DNA of 35,516 nucleotides from CAZPMT01 sp964587655. Its GTDB lineage: Bacteria > Hydrogenedentota > Hydrogenedentia > Hydrogenedentales > SLHB01. The notes below the pieces were generated by a model. The model was given only the letters and a program-made list of their open reading frames with translations, made no database searches and was not told the origin of the DNA. Below, in pieces: positions 18,110 through 26,739 of this stretch (within the stretch, counting starts at the first letter, position 1; every line of letters begins with the position of its first letter). The stretch covers positions 1 through 35,516 of the forward strand of contig CAZPMT010000045.1 in NCBI GenBank assembly GCA_964587655.1. The letters run 5' to 3'. Made by a program: the position numbers and the translations under genes.

Positions 18110-19306
18110 ATGGACGAATCTCAAGCCCAACGCGTTATTGAGTCGCTTAGAAAAGGCATTCCGCCGGACGGATTTGTCAGGCGCTTCACCGTTGGTAGGG
18201 AGTCCGAAATCCAGCAGTTGACCGGACTCTTGGAAAATCCAGATACGACTGCGGTATTGCTTCAGGCCAACTATGGGTCGGGAAAAACCCATCTTCTCCG
18301 ATACATTCGAGAGCATGCCCTGGCTCAAGGATACGCTGTCAGTAGCGTCACACTTGACGCCAAGTCGGCGGTACGATTCAACCGTATGGATCAGATTCTT
18401 GGCGCCGTCTGTCGCGGCGTGGAGATTCAATCTACACAGTCGGCGAAGGGCATACGCTCCTTTTTTAGTATCCTGGTAGGTCGGGCAAATTGCTCAGAGG
18501 GTGAGGAGTTCTGGGATATTCTCTCCCACGGTGGGAAATGGGACTATTCGGATGTGCTTAATTCCCCGGCTCTTTTCCTGGCTCTCAGAGCATGGTTCTG
18601 CGGGCAGCCCAATATACAGGATACGGTCGAGGACTGGCTTCTTCAGCCATGGAATTACCGAACCCAGCGCAAGCGGCTCTATCTCTCGCTTGTCGAAAAC
18701 CTGCGTGCGCACTTTAGAGACCCGCGACCAGAGTGGAAGTTCCATGCTGACGAGATCTTCGTTTTCCACACTCAGGCGTATGCACAAAGTTGGGGTGCGC
18801 TGAGGGACTTGAATCGTCTTGCGTGTGCTGCGGGACTCAAGGGACTGATCATATTGTTCGACGAATTCGAGGACGTACTCACAAACCTTACAAATAGCCA
18901 GCATCAGGACGAGGCTTTCTGGAACCTCTTCCGTTTCTTTCAAGGCAAGGAATTCACTGGAATGACCTTCTACGCGGTTACTCCCGAGTTTGCAGAGAAG
19001 GCCACGCTTCGCCTCAGGCGGAGAGGCAATTGGAATTACGGCGCGTTCGCAGGCACCTGCCGTGTGGAAGACTTGCCCACTTTTCAAATGTCACCGCTGA
19101 CCACCTCTGAACTTGAGGCCCTCGCCATGAAGATCTTGAACACCCACAGCATCGCGTACGGGTGGGAGGCCGATTTGAAAATGAAGGCCGCCGATCTGAG
19201 GAGCATTGTACGCACGGCGGCCGCCCATGAAATCCAGGATCGCGCCAGATACGCAATCGTGTCCGTCGTCAGAGCTTTGGACGACTTGCTTGAGGACACG
19301 CAGTGA
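18110..19306 (+). CDS. BrxC/BrxD-type (DUF2791) P-loop ATPase, paralogue B
   Basis: A 398-residue paralogue of the preceding protein. Both share ESLRKGIPP near the N-terminus. Walker A is NYGSGKTHLLR (54-60) and Walker B is GLIILFDEFED (Asp251-Glu252), so the spacing between the two motifs is almost unchanged. The later FYAVTPEF element parallels IYATTPDF in paralogue A. Outside these motifs the two have diverged strongly, and B has its own insertion (about 110-200, Trp-rich: FWDILSHGGKWDYS, EDWLLQPWNY). The start follows 3 nt after gene A, and the stop overlaps the helicase start (GTGA). BREX type 2 pairs a single such ATPase (BrxD) with the BrxHI helicase; two in tandem is unusual. Confidence 0.85.
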   Translation: MDESQAQRVIESLRKGIPPDGFVRRFTVGRESEIQQLTGLLENPDTTAVLLQANYGSGKTHLLRYIREHALAQGYAVSSVTLDAKSAVRFNRMDQILGAVCRGVEIQSTQSAKGIRSFFSILVGRANCSEGEEFWDILSHGGKWDYSDVLNSPALFLALRAWFCGQPNIQDTVEDWLLQPWNYRTQRKRLYLSLVENLRAHFRDPRPEWKFHADEIFVFHTQAYAQSWGALRDLNRLACAAGLKGLIILFDEFEDVLTNLTNSQHQDEAFWNLFRFFQGKEFTGMTFYAVTPEFAEKATLRLRRRGNWNYGAFAGTCRVEDLPTFQMSPLTTSELEALAMKILNTHSIAYGWEADLKMKAADLRSIVRTAAAHEIQDRARYAIVSVVRALDDLLEDTQ

Positions 19307-21405
19307 GCGCGATCTCCTTACTTGAGCCGCGTGTAGCGGCCGCCTTCTTCGGCAGATTTCCAGCCTTGCGCAAAATCCAGGAGTCAGCCATTGAACCTCT
19401 CATGTCGGGTCGGAATCTTATCCTGTCCGCAGGTACAGGATTAGGAAAGACGGAGGCCGTCATGGCACCCTTGGTAAGCCGCTACTTGCTTCAATCCATT
19501 GAAGCCGATACGTTGACGATCCTTTATATCGCCCCCACGAAAGCGCTGGTCAACGACTTGGAGAAGCGCCTATATCAGCCGCTTTGCGCTCTTGGATTGA
19601 GATTGGGTATCCGTCATGGTGACAGGGATGACTTGACGAGTGGGGCTATACCGCACGTTCTCATAACGACACCTGAATCGCTGGACGTGATGCTCTTCCG
19701 CAAAGACGCCGCACTACAGAACGTCCGGGCAGTGGTGATAGATGAAGTTCACCTCCTTTACAATTCGCAACGCGGTCTGCAACTGTCGATTCTGTTGCGG
19801 CGCCTCCAGCATCGGATTGGCCTTCGCCTTCAGTGGGCGGCAATCTCTGCCACGGCAGGTCGCCTTTCCGACGTTCGGGATTTCCTGATGGGAACCGGAG
19901 AGGATGCCGTGTTCTTGACTTTTCCCTCTGGGCGGGAGATCGATGCACAGATAAGGCACATTGCCACCGAGACGGACTTCCTGAATATCGTGAGGCGGCT
20001 TACAGAGGGTCGCCCCACGAAGTTGTTGGTCTTCGCGAATTCGCGGCGCGAGTGCGAACGCTTGGCCGGGATTCTTCATCAAGACGAGAGACTGAGGCCC
20101 GCCGTTATCGCGCACTATTCCTCGCTCTCGCCGGAGGTTCGCGTTGACACGGAGCATCAGTTCGCAAGGGCCAGCACGGCAATCTGCATCGCAACAAGTA
20201 CATTGGAATTGGGAATTGATATCGGTGACATTGATCTTATCTTGCTCTGGGGCGCACCGCACAGTGTGGAGTCCTTTCTTCAGCGGATTGGGCGCGGGAA
20301 CAGACGAGGCAACAAGACCAATGCTCTCTGTCTGATTCCTGATGACTCGCCAAGCGTTGTTAAGAATGCGCTGCAATTCGCGGCTCTAGTGGACGCGGCG
20401 GGAAAGGGTCATCTTCCAGTTCGGGCACCCTATGATCTGTTTGGCGCGATGGCACAGCAGGCTCTTAGCCTGATTGCTTCGGACAACGGGCGTTTCACTC
20501 GCGTGGCGAATCTGTGTGAGATTGTCAGCCACGTGCCTCATTTGGATCGCTCTACTGTCGAGTCAATTCTTGCGGAACTGGCGGGGAATGGCTACCTGCA
20601 ACGTCATGGATTCAAGAACCAATATGGTGCGGATGAATCTCTGCATCGGCTCGTTGACTATCGCCTGATTTACGGGAACTATGGAGCAGGCTCGCAAGTT
20701 GTGGCTGTTTACCACGGCGCCAAGATCCTTGGCGAGGTGCCCGCCGCCAATCTCTTGCGGGTTAGCCCCAATTCGCACATCCGGTTCGCGGGAAAGGTGT
20801 GGCTCATTCAGAGGACAGGGCGCGATGGCTTTCATCTACGACCTGCCCGCGCTACGTCCGACGTAATGGATTTCGTTTATACGGGGGGCCGTATTCCTCT
20901 GGATGCTTTCCTCGCGGATCGAATATGGTCGATTCTCCACGCGGTTGAATTTCCCCATGGACTATTTTGTTCTTCCCTTCGAAAGCAAGTGCTTGAAGTA
21001 CGCGATAACATAAAGGGGAGTTGTTCCATCGAGCAGGTTCCCTATTTTCGGGACACGGACGGATACCATTATTTTACATTTGCCGGTCACCTTGTTAACA
21101 AGGCAATTGCGCTCGCTGCAGATAAACCTGGCTTTGAGGCCGGGGACCTGTCGTTGAGGGTGTTTTCACCGGTTGACTGGTCGGCTGTGTCAACAGACCC
21201 AAACGATTATGAAGATTTTTTTCATCTGCTTTTTGAACCGTCATCAAGCCAGTCGATCTATCAACAAATGTTGCCTCTTGACCTTCAAATGAGGGAGTAC
21301 TTGCAGGATTGGCTTCGCGACAAGACGATTAGGCAGATTCTCGTACGGTTGAATCGTTCAGAGCCGATGCAAGTGCAGGTTACACCTTGGCGACTATTCG
21401 TGTGA
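19303..21405 (+). CDS. Lhr/BrxHI-like superfamily 2 DEAD/DEAH helicase
   Basis: A 700-residue SF2 helicase starting at GTG, overlapping the previous stop by 4 bp. Motif I is SAGTGLGKT (42-50), Ia IAPTKALVNDL, II DEVH (147-150), III SAT (182-184), IV LVFANSRRECERL, V ATSTLELGIDIGDIDLI and VI QRIGRGNRR (327-335). This is the Lhr-type arrangement, followed by a winged-helix-like region (about 375-450) and a long C-terminal part (about 450-700) that I cannot assign. BrxHI of type 2 BREX has the same family and the same position after the BrxD ATPase. It probably unwinds or translocates on DNA, loaded by the two ATPases. It ends the operon. Confidence 0.9.
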   Translation: MSAISLLEPRVAAAFFGRFPALRKIQESAIEPLMSGRNLILSAGTGLGKTEAVMAPLVSRYLLQSIEADTLTILYIAPTKALVNDLEKRLYQPLCALGLRLGIRHGDRDDLTSGAIPHVLITTPESLDVMLFRKDAALQNVRAVVIDEVHLLYNSQRGLQLSILLRRLQHRIGLRLQWAAISATAGRLSDVRDFLMGTGEDAVFLTFPSGREIDAQIRHIATETDFLNIVRRLTEGRPTKLLVFANSRRECERLAGILHQDERLRPAVIAHYSSLSPEVRVDTEHQFARASTAICIATSTLELGIDIGDIDLILLWGAPHSVESFLQRIGRGNRRGNKTNALCLIPDDSPSVVKNALQFAALVDAAGKGHLPVRAPYDLFGAMAQQALSLIASDNGRFTRVANLCEIVSHVPHLDRSTVESILAELAGNGYLQRHGFKNQYGADESLHRLVDYRLIYGNYGAGSQVVAVYHGAKILGEVPAANLLRVSPNSHIRFAGKVWLIQRTGRDGFHLRPARATSDVMDFVYTGGRIPLDAFLADRIWSILHAVEFPHGLFCSSLRKQVLEVRDNIKGSCSIEQVPYFRDTDGYHYFTFAGHLVNKAIALAADKPGFEAGDLSLRVFSPVDWSAVSTDPNDYEDFFHLLFEPSSSQSIYQQMLPLDLQMREYLQDWLRDKTIRQILVRLNRSEPMQVQVTPWRLFV

Positions 21406-21505
21406 ACCCTGCTGTGCCATCGGTTCATGGCGCTCGATGCCGTGGGGCGCAAGGCGCGTATCCGGATAGTCGATCAGGCCAAGGGACCTTGGGGGCGCGT
21501 CAACT

Positions 21506-21532
21506 CGCGCGCGCAAGGCTTCCGCGCGAGCG
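21506..21532. repeat. Dispersed GGAAGCCTTGCGCGCG repeat, copy 2 (inverted)
   Basis: The complementary orientation, GCGCAAGGCTTCCGCGCG, lies between the helicase stop and the convergent URO-D-like gene, at the right edge of the lower-GC operon. Confidence 0.65.
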
Positions 21533-21544
21533 ATGTTCCCCGCG

Positions 21545-22627
21545 CTATTGCCCGCCGGCCACCTCGATTACGGCGTCCGCTTCTTGGGGCGACCCAACAT
21601 ACATGCCGATCAGGAATTGGTTCAACTCCGGGCCGAACTCGCGCCGCATCGCTTTGATCCGGTCAATCGACCGGCATTCGGTCATGAACACCTTCTTGCC
21701 CCCTTCCAAAATCCGATGGTACAGCGGCCACCAACAGGCATCGTCAGGAGGCGGCATGCCCGCGCCGGGCGTCCACTGGATCATATCAAGTCTCGGGATC
21801 GACAACAGGACGTCGAGATGCGCGATAGCGCCCGGGCCGTCCAAGTGATACATGGAATAGGATATCCGCTCCGTCATTTCGGTCAGAACGGGCGCCATGA
21901 ACTCCGCAAATGTGTCCGGCCCGATCATCGCGGAGAAATCGCATTGCAGCTTCACCATCCGGCCCGGCGCCCATGCCCAGAATATCGAACCGCCCACCTC
22001 GTCGCGAAACATGTCATAGAGCACGTCATAGTAGCGAAAGTAGCGGTCCGTGATCTGCCGCAGACACGCATGGACCCAATCCGGCCGTTCCACAAGGTCC
22101 GTCAGCAACGCGAGCGTACCACGCATCGCCGCGAGCGTGTCCAGTCCCTCGATCAAGTCGGGAAACTGCACGAGGAACTTGCCCTTGCCGATACGGAGCT
22201 GTTCCCGGCCAAGCCGCAACGTGAAATCCCAATAGAAGTTTGCCGCATCATAATCAAACCGCGCTTCCTCCGGCCGCGTCATGCACGGCCTGCACCAAAC
22301 GGTGCCTTCCGTTTCCTCCCCCACGCACCCCAAATACAGAGCCAGGCAGTTCGGGGCAAGATCGGGACACGCAAAAGGAACCGCCTCGCCGAGAAAACAC
22401 CTGTTAACGCATGCTCGCGCCGACAAGTTAACCCGGTAAGCAAAATCCCGCGTCGAATAGCTCGTCAGCCAACCCGGCGGTTCAGGCATGACCTCGATAC
22501 GTTCCAACGGCTCTTCCCGCGGCGCCGTGACCTGCATCATCGGCCTCCCCAAGTCCTTTCCATTCCACCATGCGGTCCAACGGGCCCTCACAGCATCCAT
22601 GTCTTCCCGATACAGCAACGCACTCAC
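21545..22627 (-). CDS. Uroporphyrinogen decarboxylase (URO-D) superfamily protein, not HemE
   Basis: A 360-residue protein starting at GTG, with AGGGAG about 7 nt upstream. It resembles the URO-D/corrinoid-methyltransferase-like TIM-barrel proteins that are expanded in large planctomycete-like genomes. The family-like stretch is FSAMIGPDTFAEFMAPVLTEMTERISYSMYHLDGPGAIAHLDVLLSIPRLDMIQWTPGAG, with a conserved His in YHLDG. The N-terminus (MDAVRARWTAWWNGKDLGRPMMQVTAP) is typical of this uncharacterised branch, which is often encoded near sugar-use genes. It lacks the N-terminal arginine motif of true HemE, so a heme role is unlikely. No corrinoid protein is nearby. The reaction is unknown. Confidence 0.82.
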   Translation of the reverse strand: MSALLYREDMDAVRARWTAWWNGKDLGRPMMQVTAPREEPLERIEVMPEPPGWLTSYSTRDFAYRVNLSARACVNRCFLGEAVPFACPDLAPNCLALYLGCVGEETEGTVWCRPCMTRPEEARFDYDAANFYWDFTLRLGREQLRIGKGKFLVQFPDLIEGLDTLAAMRGTLALLTDLVERPDWVHACLRQITDRYFRYYDVLYDMFRDEVGGSIFWAWAPGRMVKLQCDFSAMIGPDTFAEFMAPVLTEMTERISYSMYHLDGPGAIAHLDVLLSIPRLDMIQWTPGAGMPPPDDACWWPLYHRILEGGKKVFMTECRSIDRIKAMRREFGPELNQFLIGMYVGSPQEADAVIEVAGGQ

Positions 22628-22654
22628 TTGAATTCTCCCTTTCCCGAGATTCTC

Positions 22655-22683
22655 CGCACGCGCAAGGCTTCCGCGCGAGCGCG
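22655..22683. repeat. Dispersed GGAAGCCTTGCGCGCG repeat, copy 3 (inverted)
   Basis: GCAAGGCTTCCGCGCGAGCG lies immediately upstream of the URO-D-like gene, in the same orientation as copy 2. The two copies bracket that gene as direct repeats. Confidence 0.65.
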
Positions 22684-22766
22684 GAACCCGCTTGCCAATG
22701 CCGCGGGTCAGTTCGCCGCCAACAAGCGCACACGCGATCGAGGAACGATAATCCTGGAAACGTCAG

Positions 22767-22957
22767 TTGAACCACGGATGAACACCGATGAACACGGATA
22801 GCAACTTCCTATTCGAGCGGCTGCCAGATACTTCGAGAGTCCAATCGCAGTTGCCGCGTTGTTCTCTGCCATTCACTTGAAGGGTCGCGGTCAGGATTCT
22901 CATAACCGTCTTACATCCGCAATCGTCCGTGTTCATCCGTGTTCATCCGTGGTTCAA
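22767..22957. repeat. Inverted pair of 32-bp repeats in the 22628-23155 gap
   Basis: Arms at 22767-22798 and 22926-22957 match as inverted copies in 31 of 32 bases. Each contains iterated GATGAACAC units, the widespread repeat that reads as EPRMNTDEHG when translated. The 127-bp interior has no supportable gene. The remainder of the gap up to 23155 contains two GTGCGACCCTGTGG units (near 23063 and 23121) and no gene. Confidence 0.75.
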
Positions 22958-23155
22958 TCGCCGAATTCAGGGATAATAGGCGGTCTCCACGCAGCGGTGC
23001 AATCGTGCACCAGTCATACACGATTCGCACGTGACAGCAAACCTGACATCTTTCGTCATTCGTGCGACCCTGTGGCCGCGGCGTCCTCGCCGCGTTTCGG
23101 CGCAACCACCCCCGGCGCGATTCGTGCGACCCTGTGGACGCAACGTCCGCCCCGT

Positions 23156-23569
23156 TTACCCCTTGCTCTCTTGCGTCCCCTTAACCTGTACGAGACGTTC
23201 CCACGCCCGTTGAACGTTGGCGTCAGCCGTGGCTTGGAGTTCCTGCAAGAGGGCCTGGCCGGCGGCCTCGGCCTTCGCGCGGTCGATGTTAGCATCCTTG
23301 TACCGCTGGTCGAGCCACCGTTCGAACTCGCTCCGCCAGAATTCGGAGTAGTTGGCCACGGTTTTCACCCAAGGCAGACCCACCCGCCGCACAAACTCGT
23401 TGACAATCGGGAACAGAATCACCACCGCGGCCATGCCGGCCGTCACCAAGACCGGCCCGAATTGCCTCGTGCGCGGCGCGTCTTTGAACGCGGCCTTCGC
23501 TGTACGATCCAGCGCCGCCGACAGGCCGGGTTCCTCGTTCACAATCGCCTGGAACTCATCAAATGTCAT
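23156..23569 (-). CDS. Hypothetical single-pass membrane protein
   Basis: A 137-residue protein with a good ribosome site (AAAGGAGA, about 7 nt before the ATG). Residues about 37-60 (FGPVLVTAGMAAVVILFPIVNEFV) form one membrane helix. The N-terminal 35 residues are soluble, and the C-terminal 75 residues are a charged, Ala-rich helix (DRAKAEAAGQALLQELQATADANVQRAWERLV) likely to be a coiled coil. There is no signal peptide before the helix. I do not recognise a family. It is flanked on both sides by repeat-filled gaps and has no operon partner, so the function is unknown. Confidence 0.7.
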   Translation of the reverse strand: MTFDEFQAIVNEEPGLSAALDRTAKAAFKDAPRTRQFGPVLVTAGMAAVVILFPIVNEFVRRVGLPWVKTVANYSEFWRSEFERWLDQRYKDANIDRAKAEAAGQALLQELQATADANVQRAWERLVQVKGTQESKG

Positions 23570-23730
23570 TCTTCGTCTCCTTTCTTTTCAATCCGCGCAA
23601 CTGCCGCATAGCCACGGCTGAATCGGGCTCCAGCCAAATCGTCAGCAGAACGCCTGAGAGGCCGTGAAGAAATCCAGCCGCAATACGCCCATTCCTTCAA
23701 AGGATCAAACACCGCGCGTCATTGCCGCAC

Positions 23731-23755
23731 CCGGAAGCCTTGCGCGCGGGCGCGA
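23731..23755. repeat. Dispersed GGAAGCCTTGCGCGCG repeat, copy 4
   Basis: The core lies directly against the first unit of the 78-bp tandem array, in the 23570-24324 gap, which holds repeats and no gene. Confidence 0.6.
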
Positions 23756-24238
23756 AGGCGGGAATCCAGGCCGGTTCCACACGCACTGCGACTCTTGCTT
23801 CCGTCATTCCCTTCCCTCCCGTCATTCCCGCGAAGGCGGGAATCCAGGCCAATCACGCACGCACAGCGACTCCCGCACCCCTCATTCCCTTCCCTCCCGT
23901 CATTCCCGCGAAAGCGGGAATCCAGACCGGCTTCGCACGCACAGCGACTCCCGCTCACGTTATTCCCTTCCGCTCCCGTCATTCCCGCGAAAGCGGGAAT
24001 CCAGACCGGCTTCGCACGCACAGCGACNNNNNNNNNNNNNNNNNNNNNNNNNNNNNNNNNNNNNNNNNNNNNNNNNNNNNNNNNNNNNNNNNNNNNNNNN
24101 NNNNNNNNNNNNNNNNNNNNNNNNNNNCCGCTCACGTTATTCCCTTCCGCTCCCGTCATTCCCGCGAAAGCGGGAATCCAGAAGCACTGGCCGGGACTTT
24201 ATCCCGATGCCCTGGATTCCCGCTTTCGCGGGAATGAC
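23751..24238. repeat. 78-79 bp tandem array built on a GGGAATCCAG-type palindromic repeat
   Basis: Units begin near 23751, 23829, 23907, 23986 and, after the gap, 24163. Each contains a 27-bp hairpin (TTCCCGC...GCGGGAA) followed by a conserved 50-bp remainder. One hairpin copy in opposite orientation ends the array at 24212-24238. All six frames are open across it, giving artefactual ORFs with PSFPRKRESR-like peptides. The true unit number is unknown because of the N run. Confidence 0.9.
24028..24127. other. Assembly gap, exactly 100 N
   Basis: A run of 100 N interrupts the tandem array; identical unit sequence borders both sides. A length of exactly 100 is the usual placeholder for a gap of unknown size, so an unknown number of repeat units, or an insertion, is missing. 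Confidence 0.98.
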
Positions 24239-24324
24239 GCTGTTTGGGGATTTCTTCACAAACTCTGACCAGTGCTCCCTCAATAGGCCGCACTGCTTTA
24301 CGGTGTATTGAGATTCGGGATCGC

Positions 24325-26739
24325 TCACGCGCCGCCTTTCTGCGCTGCCATGTCACCGAGAATCTCGGCAATCAGCCTCTGTGTATTCTCAGCGAGTGCA
24401 GAGGCGCGCGGGCCGAACGACTGGCAGTTCTGGAGTGCGGCCCGGGCATAGGCCAGAGCCTCGTCAAAACGCCCGGACGGGGCCAAGAAAAATGCCACAT
24501 TGAAGCGTAGCTTGGCAGCGGTGTAAACGTCTCCCGTCTGTTCGGCGAGCCGGATGGCCTCGCGGTAGTGGGGAAGCGCGCGATCCCTGTCGCCCGCGTC
24601 ACCGTAGACGTTGCCCAGTTGAGCGTGCGTCATTGTGCGGTCAGCCACGGCGTTCGCGGGCAGGAGATCCAGGGCGTCATGATAATGGCGCACAGCCTGG
24701 TTTAAGTGCTCGAGAAGTTCCTGTTCCGGTCTCCCGGCTTCGCGAGCGTCCAGGAAGCGCTCCAAGGCCACGGAACCCAGTTGGCCCTGGCATCTTCCCC
24801 TGCCCAGGCGGTCATCTTCCGCATGCAGTTTCAGGCTGCGGCGGTACCATGCGTCGGCCTTGTCCAGGTCGCGCAGGCCAACAAGATCCTTGTAGGCAGT
24901 GCCCATGTGGTAAGCGCAAATCGCCGCAAGAGCGGTGTCGGCGGTGAATTCGCCGAGTTTCAAAGATCCCTGATATTGGCCCACGCAGTCGACGTTCCCT
25001 TGCTCGCGCAGGATCTCACCCAGCAAGTCGAGCGCGACCGCGAGGGTCCGGATGCGGTTGCGGTCGTCCAGATCGAGAACATCAGATCCCTTGGCAAGCG
25101 GTGCCTCAGCTTCTTTTCGGTCCCACTCGATCGCGAGACGCTGCAAGCGCTCCGCCTCCGGCCAATCTCGATCCTGCAGCGCCGAGTGTACGCGGTAGTC
25201 CATGAAGATGTCCCATTTCTCTTCGCGGCCTGGTATGGGCGCGTTCGTCCGCGGATCCACGAAATCCGGAACGATCTCGTTTACGAGCCGACGCCAGTCG
25301 GCCCGGCGGCCGGTGACATCGTAGAGCATCTGCAATCCCTGCATGGCTGAGATGACGATGCCCCACCAGCCGTGTGTGCGGGCCAGTTGACGGGCGTGGA
25401 GCAGGTTGTACTCCTCCGCCTCGAGCATCCTGATGACGCCGCGTTTCCCTTCGCCAAACTCGTGGTGATAGTAGTTTCCGAGCTCACCCATGGCCTCGGC
25501 ATAGGTGCGGCGGGCGCGCAGGGCCGTATCGCCGGGATAGTGTTCGTCGAAAAGGCGCTTGAAGAACCAGGGGAGCGCGGGATGGATGGTGTAATATCCG
25601 CCGCCGTGGGCGGTGAGGAGGCCCACTTCGGCGGCACGATCAAGCAAGGCGATGCCCTGCTCGCGCGTGAGGCCCTTGACCTCCGGCACGCTCCAATGCT
25701 CTTTATCCGCGCCCATCAATGTCAGTGCGCTGACGCCCACAAAGCCCTGGAAGAGGTGGAGCAGGGCGATCTGTTTCTGTTCCTGCTGGTTGAAGGCGTG
25801 ATCAAACCCGTAGCGGAGCGATGCTCCGAGGGAGGCGGAGCGGCCCTCCTCTTCGACGTCGTCGAACACGGCCTCGCCCGCGCGAAGTTGGACGACAAAT
25901 TGCTCGACTTGCGGCTTGGTCCGTATGTTGCCGCGCAGGGCTTGACCAACCAGGACGGTGATGGTGAGGGGATTGCCCTGGGTGAAATCGAGGAGGGGCC
26001 GCCAGTCGTCGACGGCGGCGAGCTTGTAGTCATAGTGTTCGGCCAAGGCGCGGGCGAGTTGGACGCGCTCCTGCATGGGCATCGGCGGCACCTTCACACG
26101 GACGGGAAGATTGTGCAACCACTTCTGCTCGGCCCGTCGCGAGGTCAGCAGGAACCGCGCGCCGGCGTCTCCGGCATCCTTGAGAAAATCCTTGAGTTCC
26201 CGCCGTTCGTCGTCGGACCACTCCGACTCCGCCCCCTCGGGGAAGCCGGCCACGGGCTCGACATTGTCCCAAATCCAAAGGACCGGCACTTGGGCGAGGA
26301 CATCGAGTGCCACGGCCCGCATCTGGTCCGTGGCCGTCAGCGCGCTCCATGGTACTCCCGCCTGCTCGAGCGCGGGACCGAACAGGCGCCCAAAGTGGCT
26401 GAGGACGTCGCGAAGGGTGGTCTTGCGCTCGAAGCTCGAGAAGAGGACGGCCCCGTTCTGGATCCCGCCGGTAAGGTGGTACCACCGTGCGAACTCGGCG
26501 GCCGTGGCGGTCTTGCCGCTCCCGGCGAAGGCGTGGAGCAGGACGACGTGGTGAGTGTCAAAAGCCCGGTCGAGGGCGAGGAGCGTCTCGTCGCGGCCAA
26601 AGAAACCGGGATCGGGCCGCTTCGGCAACTTGGCGTCGAGTCCTTCGCCATCCGTGGCCGCCGCACCCGCGACCGCCACACGGACGGGTTCGTGTCGATG
26701 GCGTCTTCCGCCAGTCTGCCCGCCCGTATCTCGGTCCAT
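24325..26739 (-). CDS. STAND/NB-ARC-type ATPase with C-terminal TPR repeats, apparently lacking its effector domain
   Basis: An 804-residue signal-transduction ATPase. The linker GFFGRDETLLALDRAF precedes Walker A AFAGSGKT (70-77), Walker B VLWIWDN (Asp158), the sensor FLLTSRR (196-202) and GNPL (254-257), in NB-ARC order. A helical winged region (about 300-440) follows, then TPR-like repeats from about 560 to the C-terminus (ALPHYREAIRLAEQTGDVYTAAKLRFNVAF). STAND proteins sense a signal through their repeats and activate an N-terminal effector. Here only about 45 low-complexity residues precede the ATPase, whereas relatives often carry CHAT, TIR or similar domains there. The ATG lies in a duplicated 20-bp segment, and no clear ribosome site is present. 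A role in regulated cell death or defence is inferred. Confidence 0.85.
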   Translation of the reverse strand: MDRDTGGQTGGRRHRHEPVRVAVAGAAATDGEGLDAKLPKRPDPGFFGRDETLLALDRAFDTHHVVLLHAFAGSGKTATAAEFARWYHLTGGIQNGAVLFSSFERKTTLRDVLSHFGRLFGPALEQAGVPWSALTATDQMRAVALDVLAQVPVLWIWDNVEPVAGFPEGAESEWSDDERRELKDFLKDAGDAGARFLLTSRRAEQKWLHNLPVRVKVPPMPMQERVQLARALAEHYDYKLAAVDDWRPLLDFTQGNPLTITVLVGQALRGNIRTKPQVEQFVVQLRAGEAVFDDVEEEGRSASLGASLRYGFDHAFNQQEQKQIALLHLFQGFVGVSALTLMGADKEHWSVPEVKGLTREQGIALLDRAAEVGLLTAHGGGYYTIHPALPWFFKRLFDEHYPGDTALRARRTYAEAMGELGNYYHHEFGEGKRGVIRMLEAEEYNLLHARQLARTHGWWGIVISAMQGLQMLYDVTGRRADWRRLVNEIVPDFVDPRTNAPIPGREEKWDIFMDYRVHSALQDRDWPEAERLQRLAIEWDRKEAEAPLAKGSDVLDLDDRNRIRTLAVALDLLGEILREQGNVDCVGQYQGSLKLGEFTADTALAAICAYHMGTAYKDLVGLRDLDKADAWYRRSLKLHAEDDRLGRGRCQGQLGSVALERFLDAREAGRPEQELLEHLNQAVRHYHDALDLLPANAVADRTMTHAQLGNVYGDAGDRDRALPHYREAIRLAEQTGDVYTAAKLRFNVAFFLAPSGRFDEALAYARAALQNCQSFGPRASALAENTQRLIAEILGDMAAQKGGA

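Noticed and set aside
16014..21405. Complete BREX system
   Set aside because: No PglX-type methyltransferase, PglZ phosphatase or BrxA/B-like gene is found in or next to the operon, so only BREX-related parts are claimed.
21533..22801. 422-codon plus-strand ORF opposite the URO-D-like gene
   Set aside because: The minus-strand gene has a ribosome site and family motifs. This frame is its shadow and ends in the EPRMNTDEHG repeat.
23751..24238. CRISPR-like array of 27-bp palindromic repeats spaced by about 50 bp
   Set aside because: The intervening 50 bp are conserved between units, so this is a tandem repeat rather than repeats with unique spacers. No cas gene is present.
23664..24311. Long open frames across the tandem array in several frames
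   Set aside because: They arise from a repeat unit whose length is a multiple of three, contain the N run, and have no ribosome site or recognisable domain.
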